NCBI GenBank assembly: GCA_001512485.1
Contig: LFRV01000064.1
Coordinates: forward strand, 1 to 34,076
Direction: 5' to 3'
Length of the DNA stretch: 34,076 nt
Source of the DNA: Clostridiales bacterium DTU069
GTDB taxonomy: Bacteria > Bacillota > Clostridia > DSM-8532
The first letter of the stretch is position 1. Each line of letters starts with the position of its first letter. The notes below the pieces were generated by a model. It was not told where the DNA came from, made no database searches, and saw only the letters and a list, made by a program, of their open reading frames with translations. This document shows positions 8,841 through 16,798 of this stretch, piece by piece. Position numbers and translations under genes: made by a program.

Positions 8841-10544
8841 TCATTCTACCTCCTCGACATATTGTAGATAATCCAAGTCGCATCCTTCATCAGCCTGGAG
8901 GACATGATCGATGAAATTCCTCACAAAGCCACGCTTAATATTGGGGTGTCCCTTGGGTTTAAAGTCACGTAATCTATTGGCCATCTCCTCATCTGATATT
9001 TCCAGCGTGATCAGATTACGGTCAACATTCACTTCAATAATGTCACCATCTCTTACTGCCGCTATTGGCCCTCCCAATTCAGCCTCGGGTGAAACATGCA
9101 GTATAACGGAACCAAAACATCCACCGCTCATACGGGAATCGGTAATACGCAGATAGTCACGGACTCCTTTACGGTAGAGTATAGGAGGAACAGGTAAGTA
9201 GTTGCCGAATTCCGGCATGCCAGGAGCTCCTTTAGGCCCATAGCCACGCAGTACAATTACCGTGTTTTCATCCATTTCGGTATCTTCCGACACAAGCCAT
9301 TTCTCCGCCGCCGTCAAATCATCAAAAACCTTTGCCGGCCCCCGGTGCCTAAGCAGGCGTTCACTGGCTGCACTGCGCTTTATTACAGCTCCATTCGGAG
9401 CAAGATTACCCTTTAGTACGCTTATACCTCCAGTGGGAGATATAGGGTTGTCTATCGAACTGATGATGTTCCTGTTATACGAGAAATTCACGCACTTCAG
9501 GTTTTCACGAAGAGTTTTACCGGTAACAGTGATGCAATCAAGGTTAAGCTTACTCTCAAGCTCCTTCATAACAGCAGGTACACCGCCCGCATTATGGAAA
9601 TCAGCGCCCATAGGATATTGCCCGTGAGGCTTTACATTCACGATCAGCGGTGTATCATTGCTAATTCTGTCAAATTCCATTAGATCAATGTCAAAACCGG
9701 CACGGCGCATAATAGCTTTCAGATGGATCAGTAAATTTGTAGATCCACCGCAGGCCATCAGCACGCGTATAGCATTGTACATTGACTCTTTTGTAATAAT
9801 ATCCCTTGGTTTTAAACCCTCATCCACAATTTCGACAATACGCCTGCCCGACATCTCCGCCTGGCGCAGCTTCTCGCTTGACACTCCAAGACTGGAAGCG
9901 GTTCCCGGCAGCGCAATTCCCAAAGCCTCGGCTATGACCTGACAGGTATTAGCGGTTCCCATAATAGGACATGCACCGGCACTCCCGTACAGGCAGCCGG
10001 CATGATCCATAAGCTGCTGCCATGTTAATTCACCGGACAGATACCGGTTATATAACTTGAATGTGTCAGTTCCGCAGCTCAGAGTTTCCCCTTCATAGCT
10101 TCCGGGCAGCATAGCACCCCCAGGCAAAAAGATTGTGGGTTTATTAACGGTCACAGCCGCCATCAGCTGAGCAGGAATGTTTTTGTCGCACCCGCCAATC
10201 AGCACAATTCCGTCAAACGGATGACGCGCCATAAGTTCCTCAGTTTCAATCGCAAGCAGATTACGGTATATAAGGCTTGATATATCAAAAAATACTTCGC
10301 AAATCGAAAGAGTGTTGACTTCCAATGGAAAACCGCCCGCAGCCCAAATACCTCTTTTAACAGCTTCAGAAAGTTGACGGAAGTGCAGATGGCCGGGATT
10401 TGTTTCTGCCCATGTATTAATGATACCGATTATGGGTTTTTCTATATCAATTTTGGTATATCCCATGGCTTGCAAAAGACCGCTTCTCAGCAGTTCCTGC
10501 CTGTTCCCGGGATGTTTCCACTCATTTGAATGGTTATTCTTCAT
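8841..10544 (-). CDS. IlvD/Edd-family sugar-acid dehydratase
   Basis: Fe-S dehydratase of 567 aa that should convert an aldonic acid to its 2-keto-3-deoxy derivative. The GGCDKN motif (Cys119) and GACPIMGTANT (Cys192) match family cluster-binding sites, and DSRMSGG near the C-terminus is also typical. The first family cysteine, usually in an NPC or TPC context, is replaced by Gly51 (TNPGHLHF), while a Cys82 occurs in SICEVF. Context with an SDR, an MBL hydrolase, KDG kinase and KDPG aldolase argues for a sugar acid such as gluconate, galactonate or a pentonate rather than isoleucine/valine synthesis. The exact substrate is unknown. Confidence 0.9.
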   Translation of the reverse strand: MKNNHSNEWKHPGNRQELLRSGLLQAMGYTKIDIEKPIIGIINTWAETNPGHLHFRQLSEAVKRGIWAAGGFPLEVNTLSICEVFFDISSLIYRNLLAIETEELMARHPFDGIVLIGGCDKNIPAQLMAAVTVNKPTIFLPGGAMLPGSYEGETLSCGTDTFKLYNRYLSGELTWQQLMDHAGCLYGSAGACPIMGTANTCQVIAEALGIALPGTASSLGVSSEKLRQAEMSGRRIVEIVDEGLKPRDIITKESMYNAIRVLMACGGSTNLLIHLKAIMRRAGFDIDLMEFDRISNDTPLIVNVKPHGQYPMGADFHNAGGVPAVMKELESKLNLDCITVTGKTLRENLKCVNFSYNRNIISSIDNPISPTGGISVLKGNLAPNGAVIKRSAASERLLRHRGPAKVFDDLTAAEKWLVSEDTEMDENTVIVLRGYGPKGAPGMPEFGNYLPVPPILYRKGVRDYLRITDSRMSGGCFGSVILHVSPEAELGGPIAAVRDGDIIEVNVDRNLITLEISDEEMANRLRDFKPKGHPNIKRGFVRNFIDHVLQADEGCDLDYLQYVEEVE

Positions 10545-10579
10545 TGAACAGCCCCCTCAGTTTATAGATGTATAACTGT

Positions 10580-11341
10580 TTACAGCCCGTATTTTTCCGC
10601 TTTGTCCGATAACAGCCGCGCACCGCCGTCAGCCGTTATGCAATTTCCGGTTATCGAAAGCGCTGCATCCGATGCATAGAATAAAATCATATCGCCGATT
10701 TCCTCCGGAGTACACCAGCGCTTAAGCGGAATTCCATAATATGTTTCATTGATATCCTGTTTCAGCGTTCTTTCCGTAACAGTCCATCCAGGTGCAATCA
10801 TATTTACGCGGATTCCGTATTTGGCGTATTCCATCGCAGCATGGCGTCCCATCTTGATAAGTGCTGCTTTTAATGTCCCGTATACCGAAACATCCGGCCG
10901 CTGCTGAAGTGCATTGTTTGAAGAAATAATAACCACATTTCCATGCACGTTGTTTTTGGCCATAAAATTAGCCGCACGCTGTACCCCAAAATAGGCACTT
11001 TTCAAATTCACACTCACCAGTTCGTCAAACAATGCTTCGCTGGTTTCCTCAAAGGGACATTTTTTTGTAATTCCGGAGTTATTGACATAAAGCGTCAGTC
11101 CGCCTAATAAATCAAACGCCTCATCAAAAAACCTGTCAAGGTCTTCTTTTTTAGATAAATCAGCTTGAACGGCAAAGGCGCTTTGACCGGCCGCACGGAT
11201 CGCATCGCACGCTTTCAGCGCACCCTCCGCGCTGCTATTATAATGCACAACAACGTCATAGCCCGCCTGGCCGAGTTTAACTGCAATACCTTGGCCGATA
11301 CCTGTTCCGGCACCTGTCACAATCGCTTTTTTCTGACTCAT
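10580..11341 (-). CDS. SDR-family dehydrogenase, probably a sugar dehydrogenase
   Basis: Classical short-chain dehydrogenase, 253 aa. The cofactor motif TGAGTGIG is at 9-16, NNSG at 87-90, the catalytic Ser at about 140, Tyr154 and Lys158 in YGTLK. It looks closest to the glucose 1-dehydrogenase group, which oxidises an aldose to its lactone with NAD(P). The neighbouring MBL hydrolase and sugar-acid dehydratase would continue that reaction. A ketoreductase role (for example gluconate 5-dehydrogenase) is possible. The start ATG has AGAGGTGG upstream. Confidence 0.85.
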   Translation of the reverse strand: MSQKKAIVTGAGTGIGQGIAVKLGQAGYDVVVHYNSSAEGALKACDAIRAAGQSAFAVQADLSKKEDLDRFFDEAFDLLGGLTLYVNNSGITKKCPFEETSEALFDELVSVNLKSAYFGVQRAANFMAKNNVHGNVVIISSNNALQQRPDVSVYGTLKAALIKMGRHAAMEYAKYGIRVNMIAPGWTVTERTLKQDINETYYGIPLKRWCTPEEIGDMILFYASDAALSITGNCITADGGARLLSDKAEKYGL

Positions 11342-11363
11342 AATTCCACCTCTTAACAGTTTA

Positions 11364-12203
11364 TTACTCCTTTATCGCCCCACCGGTCAGTCCGGATACC
11401 ATATATTTTTGGAATATCATGAACAAAAGCAATACAGGCAGCGAAGCAATAACCGAGATCGTCATCATTCCGGCATAATCAAAACCGAATTCCCCGAGAA
11501 ACGTTTCAGCAATTCCCACCGGCAGTGTTTTCATGCCTGACTTGTTCATTATAACCAACGCAATCAGATAATCATCCCAGGACATTAGAAACGAATAAAT
11601 ACCAATAGCCAACAATCCCGGCTTGAGCAGGGGGAAGACAATATATGTCAGTGTTTTCCAACGGCTGCAGCCATCTATCTTTGCCGCTTCGTCCAGTGAC
11701 ATTGGCACATTGTCGCAGAAGGATTTAAGCATCCATACCGAAAGAGGCAAAGACATTGCCACATCGGCCAGCACAAGCCCAGTATAAGTATTCATAAGTT
11801 TCATTTTAGAGAAAAACCCATACAGCGATATAATGATTACAACCACGGGAAATATCTGCGCCGAAAGAATAGCGATCATTATCGTCTTGCGGCCTGGAAA
11901 ATTAAAGCGGGAAAGAGAATATCCGCCCAAAACCGAAAGTATAAGATCTACGATTACAGTACCGCTGGCTACAATAATGCTGTTTCTGATATATCCAAGG
12001 TATTTGGCATTTCCAAGCATCGTCATATAGTTATCGAATGTGGAAAACGTCGGATAAAGCTGAGGCGGATTGCGCATCAGCACACTGTTATCTTTCAGTG
12101 ACGCAATAATCATCCAGTATATTGGAAAAATAAAAAGGCACAGTAACAGGAGAATGGTCAAATATAGAAAAATACGTTTGCACACACTCTTTTTTGATAT
12201 CAT
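11364..12203 (-). CDS. Carbohydrate ABC transporter permease (MalG type)
   Basis: Inner-membrane permease of 279 aa in the CUT1 class of sugar ABC importers. It shows about six hydrophobic spans and the cytoplasmic EAA loop starting EAAKIDGCSRW, which docks to the ATPase. The frame opens eight codons earlier, but AAGGAG precedes the ATG at 12203. It works with the permease and binding protein encoded upstream. No ATPase is encoded in the window, so a shared MsmX-type ATPase elsewhere is expected, as is common in Firmicutes. Confidence 0.92.
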   Translation of the reverse strand: MISKKSVCKRIFLYLTILLLLCLFIFPIYWMIIASLKDNSVLMRNPPQLYPTFSTFDNYMTMLGNAKYLGYIRNSIIVASGTVIVDLILSVLGGYSLSRFNFPGRKTIMIAILSAQIFPVVVIIISLYGFFSKMKLMNTYTGLVLADVAMSLPLSVWMLKSFCDNVPMSLDEAAKIDGCSRWKTLTYIVFPLLKPGLLAIGIYSFLMSWDDYLIALVIMNKSGMKTLPVGIAETFLGEFGFDYAGMMTISVIASLPVLLLFMIFQKYMVSGLTGGAIKE

Positions 12204-12216
12204 TGGCCGCAACTCC

Positions 12217-13137
12217 TTATTCCACATCGAATCGCTTTGTTTTAATATTATAAATGGTTATAGCGCTTCCCAAAATCAGAAGCCAGATCACACCAATAGC
12301 AGCGCCGGAACCTAAGTCAAAATTTGTAAAGGCTTTCTTATACGCGGCAATTGACAAGGTCGTCGTCTTCCCAAGCGGGCCGCCTGCCGTCATATTGTAT
12401 ATGATAGTAAACTGTTGAAACGAAGACATTACACAGGTAATTATTGTAGTTCCCAATACTGCTCTTATTGCCGGTATTTTGATCTTGAAAAAAATCTTGA
12501 CCGGTTTGGCGCCATCAATAGCCGCCGCATCAATTAGATCTTTGCGTACAGACTGCAATCCTGCCAATATCATTACCAGCATATAAGGAGCCTGCCTCCA
12601 TACCACAGCTATGATTACCGTCAGCATCGCTGTTGAAGGCGACTGTATCCACTCTGTATTTGCGTTCTCAATCAAACCAAAGAACTTCAAAACATAATTT
12701 ATAATGCCAAACTGCGCCTGGAAAAGCCAAGACCATAGCAATGCCACTACAATCGATGGAATTGTCCAAGGCATCAGGAACAAGGAACGTAACAGATTTC
12801 TACCTCGTATGCTCAAATTGAGAAGGAGGGCGACACCCATACCAACAATAAGCTCAATACCAACCGTTCCTATTGTAAACACCAATGTATTCTTTAAATA
12901 TTGGAAAAATCCATCATTAAATATGTTAATATAATTCCCAAAATTATTCCATGTTGGTGTTTTGTTAATAGTAAAGAAGGTATAGTTAAAAAAACTCATC
13001 ACAATACCGTAGACTATAGGATACAATACTACAATGGCGAACACTGCAAATGTGGGTAGTAATAGTAAATAACCGAAAATTTTATCTTTTGTTTGCTCAG
13101 TTAGTGTATGTCCTATATTAATCCGGTTTTTTCCCAT
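12217..13137 (-). CDS. Carbohydrate ABC transporter permease (MalF type)
   Basis: Inner-membrane permease of 306 aa, the MalF/UgpA-type partner in the importer. It has multiple hydrophobic helices and the coupling loop DAAAIDGAKPVK. The frame runs 23 codons further upstream with no hydrophobic content; the strong AAAGGAGGGGG site before the ATG at 13137 sets the start. It ends 13 nt before the second permease gene. Confidence 0.92.
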   Translation of the reverse strand: MGKNRINIGHTLTEQTKDKIFGYLLLLPTFAVFAIVVLYPIVYGIVMSFFNYTFFTINKTPTWNNFGNYINIFNDGFFQYLKNTLVFTIGTVGIELIVGMGVALLLNLSIRGRNLLRSLFLMPWTIPSIVVALLWSWLFQAQFGIINYVLKFFGLIENANTEWIQSPSTAMLTVIIAVVWRQAPYMLVMILAGLQSVRKDLIDAAAIDGAKPVKIFFKIKIPAIRAVLGTTIITCVMSSFQQFTIIYNMTAGGPLGKTTTLSIAAYKKAFTNFDLGSGAAIGVIWLLILGSAITIYNIKTKRFDVE

Positions 13138-13243
13138 AACCCAATACCCCCTCCTTTCCTCATAAGTTAAATAAATCATGGTTGTAGGCGGGTGTATATG
13201 ATACACTCGCCTACATTATGTATTTGCTTCTCCGCTGAAAATG

Positions 13244-14566
13244 TTACTGACCATACATGGTTTTAAGCTTAGCGTTCACATCCGATATAACCGTATCCGG
13301 ATCTTCCATATTAATTACTACGCGCTGCAATCCTTCAGCGATTTCTTCCATTGCCTGCAGGAATTTTGAGCTCTGAACCGGAAGAGAGCGAATGGTAGAG
13401 GCGGCGCGGAAAAATACTTCCATATTACTGTCAAGGTTTTTATAGTATTCCAGATTTTCCACACTATGACGCGCACAAATTACATCGCTATTATCAGTAT
13501 AGAGCTTCATCCCCTCAGGGCCTGTTAAATAGTCAATAAACAATCCGCATTCCTCCGCGTTATCTGTATCGGCAAAAGCGACCAAATGATGATCGGATGA
13601 AAAGCTTTGTCCTCCCGGAGCTTGAACAACGCCAAAATTCACTTTGCTAAAAGTAGCTGTTTGGCTTGGTGCGTCGAAATGGAAGCCAATTTGACCATTT
13701 CCAAACAAAGAACGATTATCTACGATCTGAAGACCTGGTGCAATAACACCTTGTTTAACCATCTCCTGTAATTCCTTGTAAGCTGCAACAGTACCCTCTG
13801 AATAAAAGGTTATATTGCCATCTGCATCTGAGAAATCGCCGCCGTTTGCCCATACATCAATCAATGTAAAATAACCGGCACCCGGTAAAACAGTACTGGC
13901 TAAAGAACGTCCATATACAGTATTGCCTTCGGCATTTGTTCCCAGTTTAGCAATAGCATAACACATATCAATATATTCAGTCCATGATTTGGGAGGCTCA
14001 CTGAAGCCCGCGGCTTTCAACAGGTCTTTATTGTAAAACATACATATTGGCTGAATAATCCAAGGAGCACTGTATACCTTGCCATTAATTGTCGTACCGC
14101 TTTTTGCACCGGCATAATAGTCATTCATAGTCTCAGCACTAAGTATTTCATCAACAGGAATCAATGCGTCCATCTCTTTCAAAGCCGCTACCCACTGATT
14201 TGAAACCTGCGCGGTATCAGGAGCACTCTTAGCTGCAGCACGGGTTAATAGCGTGGTGGAAACAGCATCGTAATTGCTTTCGGTTACATCGACAGTAATC
14301 CACTGATACTTTGCTATAAAACCATCTACCATGGCCTTGAAGGCATCGGCAGTGGCTGCCTCGGCAGCGCCCCAGCATAGGAATTCAATTGTCACCGGCT
14401 GACGCTCTTCTTCTTTGGATTCGGTTTGCGAATCTCCCGGAACTTCCTGACCAGATGAGCTGCCAGACGGCAAATTCCCTGTTCCCGTTCCGCCACTGAT
14501 TGTACATCCCGATATCAGAGATAAAATTGTAATAAGGCTCAACACAACAATCAAGGTTTTTTTCAT
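13244..14566 (-). CDS. Sugar ABC transporter substrate-binding lipoprotein
   Basis: Extracellular solute-binding protein of 440 aa (family 1). The N-terminus MKKTLIVV leads into a hydrophobic stretch ending in the lipobox LISGC, so Cys21 would be lipid-anchored to the outer face of the membrane. A Gly/Ser/Glu-rich linker follows, then the bilobal domain beginning VTIEFLCWGAA. AAAGGAG upstream of ATG 14566 sets the start over a longer frame. It is the first gene of the leftward operon, as usual for the most abundant component. The ligand cannot be deduced. Confidence 0.92.
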   Translation of the reverse strand: MKKTLIVVLSLITILSLISGCTISGGTGTGNLPSGSSSGQEVPGDSQTESKEEERQPVTIEFLCWGAAEAATADAFKAMVDGFIAKYQWITVDVTESNYDAVSTTLLTRAAAKSAPDTAQVSNQWVAALKEMDALIPVDEILSAETMNDYYAGAKSGTTINGKVYSAPWIIQPICMFYNKDLLKAAGFSEPPKSWTEYIDMCYAIAKLGTNAEGNTVYGRSLASTVLPGAGYFTLIDVWANGGDFSDADGNITFYSEGTVAAYKELQEMVKQGVIAPGLQIVDNRSLFGNGQIGFHFDAPSQTATFSKVNFGVVQAPGGQSFSSDHHLVAFADTDNAEECGLFIDYLTGPEGMKLYTDNSDVICARHSVENLEYYKNLDSNMEVFFRAASTIRSLPVQSSKFLQAMEEIAEGLQRVVINMEDPDTVISDVNAKLKTMYGQ

Positions 14567-14597
14567 TCTTCCTACTCCTTTCCTTTTATGTTCCAAA

Positions 14598-14626
14598 TGA
14601 AACATTTATTTGTTACATTTGAAACA
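14598..14626. promoter_or_regulatory. Regulator half-sites before the binding-protein gene
   Basis: ATGAAACAT (14598-14606) and the near-palindrome TGTTACATTTGAAACA (14611-14626) lie 30-60 nt upstream of the binding-protein start. They share the TGAAACA half-site with the perfect repeat at 14749-14767, so they are probably operators of the LacI regulator encoded next door. This is inference from motif sharing. Confidence 0.55.
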
Positions 14627-14748
14627 TGATTATTTCACAACTTGGTTAGATTTCGGACATCGAAACTGCAGTCTTTATCCTTTTCCTTGATATTACCATA
14701 CAACAATTATAATTACAAGCTTTAAATTAATTTTGCTGTATACTTTTT

Positions 14749-14767
14749 ATGAAACATTTTGTTTCAT
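14749..14767. promoter_or_regulatory. Perfect inverted repeat, probable LacI-family operator
   Basis: ATGAAACA and TGTTTCAT form perfect 8-bp arms around a 3-bp spacer in the middle of the divergent intergenic region. Size and symmetry fit a LacI-family dimer site. The 14606-14909 gap holds no gene and is otherwise AT-rich. Confidence 0.65.
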
Positions 14768-14793
14768 TTATTCTTTTTAACGCATAATAGCTA

Positions 14794-14822
14794 TTGCATT
14801 GTGAAACAATCTTTGGTATTAT
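14794..14822 (+). promoter_or_regulatory. Promoter of the LacI-family regulator gene
   Basis: TTGCAT (14794-14799), a 17-bp spacer, and TATTAT (14817-14822) make a good sigma-A promoter about 90 nt before the regulator start. The inverted repeat ATTGTGAAACAAT (14798-14810) overlaps the -35 end and spacer, which suggests autorepression. Confidence 0.6.
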
Positions 14823-14909
14823 GTTTAAAAGCAGTATCAAAAAAGTTAAATTAAAGGAATATGAAAACTAACTGGTAGAACCTATTCTTAAATGATTAGG
14901 AGGTAAATT

Positions 14910-15914
14910 ATGGCAACTGTCAGAGAAATCGCAAAACTTGCAGGTGTATCCGCCAGTACTGTATCACGTGTGCTTAACTCAGCTATTTCAGTTAGTCCGT
15001 CGACACGCGCGAAAGTATTATCCGCAAAAGAAGAATTGGAAAATCAAACTTCCCGTTCATTCCCTAAACGTGAATATTCGGTGGGAATCATTATGCCTTC
15101 CGGTCCGGCTACAAATCTAATTGAACATCCCTCCCTGTTTACGATCATTACCAGCTTTATTGAACGATTAACCGTTCATGGTGTAAAAAACACAACACTG
15201 GTATATGATGAGAATAAGATATGTCCGGATGATTTGTTTGCTACACAATTTGACGGATACATGATAATAGGAACAAGTGAGGAACAGGAGAATATTCTCC
15301 TGCCAGAGTTGGCCAAACGAAGCATACCTCATCTTTTAGTCAATCGTTATGCTAACAATGAACATCTTATATGTTTAAACTATGATGACGAACATGCTTC
15401 CACATCGGTCGTAGAATACCTGATTAGCCTCGGTCACCGGAAAATTGCGTTTATTGGCGGTAACAAAAACTATCAGAATACAAAGCGGCGGCTTTCCGGA
15501 TATCAGCTTGCACTTCGTAAAGCAGGCATAGCGGAAAGAATCGATTATATTTTGTTTGGTGAATATAGTGAAGCTTTCGGGTATCAAAGCGGAGAAGCAA
15601 TAATTTCGATGAAAGAACGCCCCACCGCTGCCTATTTTGCCTCGGACCCTCTCGCAATAGGCTGCATGAGATATCTGTCCGAACATGGCTTAAGTCTGCC
15701 GAAAGATTTGGCTATTATCGGGTTTGGAGATATCGAAGCCTGCAAATATGTCTCTCCTAAGTTGTCTACCGTCGCACAACCAAGCCGTGATACCGGGATT
15801 GCCGCTGCCGGAACTTTGCTGCAGATGATTGAAACACCTACAATTACACAGAATCAAGTGTTATTGAAAACAAAACTGATAATACGCGAATCCAGCGGTG
15901 GCCCGATCATTTAA
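14910..15914 (+). CDS. LacI-family transcriptional regulator
   Basis: Regulator of 334 aa. The N-terminal helix-turn-helix VREIAKLAGVSASTVSRVLN (3-22) is a textbook LacI domain. The rest is a periplasmic-binding-protein-like effector domain with the usual HRKIAFIGG and IIGFGD segments. AGGAGG precedes the ATG. It is divergent from the catabolic/transport operon and co-directional with the KDPG aldolase gene 70 nt downstream, so it probably controls both. The inducer is likely the sugar or a 2-keto-3-deoxy intermediate (inference). Confidence 0.94.
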   Translation: MATVREIAKLAGVSASTVSRVLNSAISVSPSTRAKVLSAKEELENQTSRSFPKREYSVGIIMPSGPATNLIEHPSLFTIITSFIERLTVHGVKNTTLVYDENKICPDDLFATQFDGYMIIGTSEEQENILLPELAKRSIPHLLVNRYANNEHLICLNYDDEHASTSVVEYLISLGHRKIAFIGGNKNYQNTKRRLSGYQLALRKAGIAERIDYILFGEYSEAFGYQSGEAIISMKERPTAAYFASDPLAIGCMRYLSEHGLSLPKDLAIIGFGDIEACKYVSPKLSTVAQPSRDTGIAAAGTLLQMIETPTITQNQVLLKTKLIIRESSGGPII

Positions 15915-15984
15915 TTATTATAGATTAAGTAGATTATTTATAAATTACTGCTGTGCCAAATACCAATTGCGAAGGAGAATAATT

Positions 15985-16632
15985 ATGCGAAACTTTATAA
16001 TTGAACAAATAGAAAAATCTAAAATTATTGCTATTGTGCGGGGTATAGAAAAAAATAAAATTTTGAACGTTGCAGAGGCATTGTACGAAGGCGGCATCTG
16101 CCTTATGGAGATTACCTTTAATCAAAAAAAGCCTGAACAATTCTCGGATACAACTGAAGCAATCAAATCCATTACTAAAGAATTTAACGGCCGTATGCTG
16201 GTTGGCGCCGGTACGGTTACCACACCCGAATTGGTCGAAATGGCTGCCGCTGCCGGAGCGAAATATATCATTTCACCAGACACAAATTTGGATGTTATCA
16301 GGTTTACACTTAAGTATGGACTTGTTTCGATACCAGGAGCCATGACACCCACTGAAATTATGACGGCACATAATGCCGGCGCTGATTTTGTCAAACTATT
16401 CCCTTCCGGTTCTTTAGGTGTGGACTACGTTAAAGCCATTAGAGCCCCCATCAGCCACATCAGATTATTAGCGGTAGGCGGTATAAATGAAAATAATATT
16501 CGGCAGTTCCTTGACGCAGGTATGTGCGGGGCGGGTATCGGCGGCAATCTTGTAAATGCCAAGTGGATTGAAAATGCTGAATACGATAAAATAACTAATG
16601 TAGCAAAAATGCTTGTTTCTGCAGTTTCCTAA
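15985..16632 (+). CDS. eda: KDPG/KHG aldolase
   Basis: Class I aldolase of 215 aa that cleaves 2-keto-3-deoxy-6-phosphogluconate to pyruvate and glyceraldehyde 3-phosphate. Key features are IAIVRG near residue 15, catalytic Glu42 in MEITFN, GAGTVT at about 74-79, and Schiff-base Lys137 in DFVKLFP. The frame extends 29 codons upstream, but GAAGGAG stands before the ATG at 15985. It follows the LacI gene and should be co-regulated with it. It completes the path begun by the kinase at 6157-7176. Confidence 0.94.
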   Translation: MRNFIIEQIEKSKIIAIVRGIEKNKILNVAEALYEGGICLMEITFNQKKPEQFSDTTEAIKSITKEFNGRMLVGAGTVTTPELVEMAAAAGAKYIISPDTNLDVIRFTLKYGLVSIPGAMTPTEIMTAHNAGADFVKLFPSGSLGVDYVKAIRAPISHIRLLAVGGINENNIRQFLDAGMCGAGIGGNLVNAKWIENAEYDKITNVAKMLVSAVS

Positions 16633-16751
16633 GTAAAAATTTTTGCTTCTAATATGGTGTTTCTTTTTTCGATCCGCTCGATACACCTGTAAAGTCGGCG
16701 TCAGCCTATAAAAATGGTCAGACATGGAATCTTTTTCAACGTTAATATGCT

Positions 16752-16798
16752 TTAATGCTTTAATACTTCAATATCCTTCACAGGGCAATGTTTCAACT
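16752..16798 (-). pseudogene. 3' fragment of a second vapC
   Basis: Read on the minus strand this gives LKHCPVKDIEVLKH then a stop, which aligns with TKHYPMSDIEVIKPY at the end of the intact VapC. DNA similarity continues past the stop to about 16732 (shared ATATTA-CGTTGAAAAA). Nothing else of a vapBC pair is left here. The rest of 16633-16798 holds no recognisable gene or strong terminator. Confidence 0.7.

Noticed and set aside
6157-11341. Sulfoquinovose-type (sulfo-Entner-Doudoroff) pathway
   Set aside because: An SDR plus IlvD/Edd pair would fit, but no sulfoquinovosidase, sulfolactaldehyde dehydrogenase or sulfonate exporter is present, and the kinase and KDPG aldolase point to a phosphorylated route.
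14749-14767. Terminator hairpin
   Set aside because: The loop is only 3 bases with AT-rich arms, no gene ends here, and the repeat shares half-sites with other promoter-proximal motifs, so an operator fits better.
16468-16725. 85-codon minus-strand frame overlapping the KDPG aldolase gene
   Set aside because: It is mostly the complement of eda and does not continue the vapC relic in a meaningful way beyond four residues.
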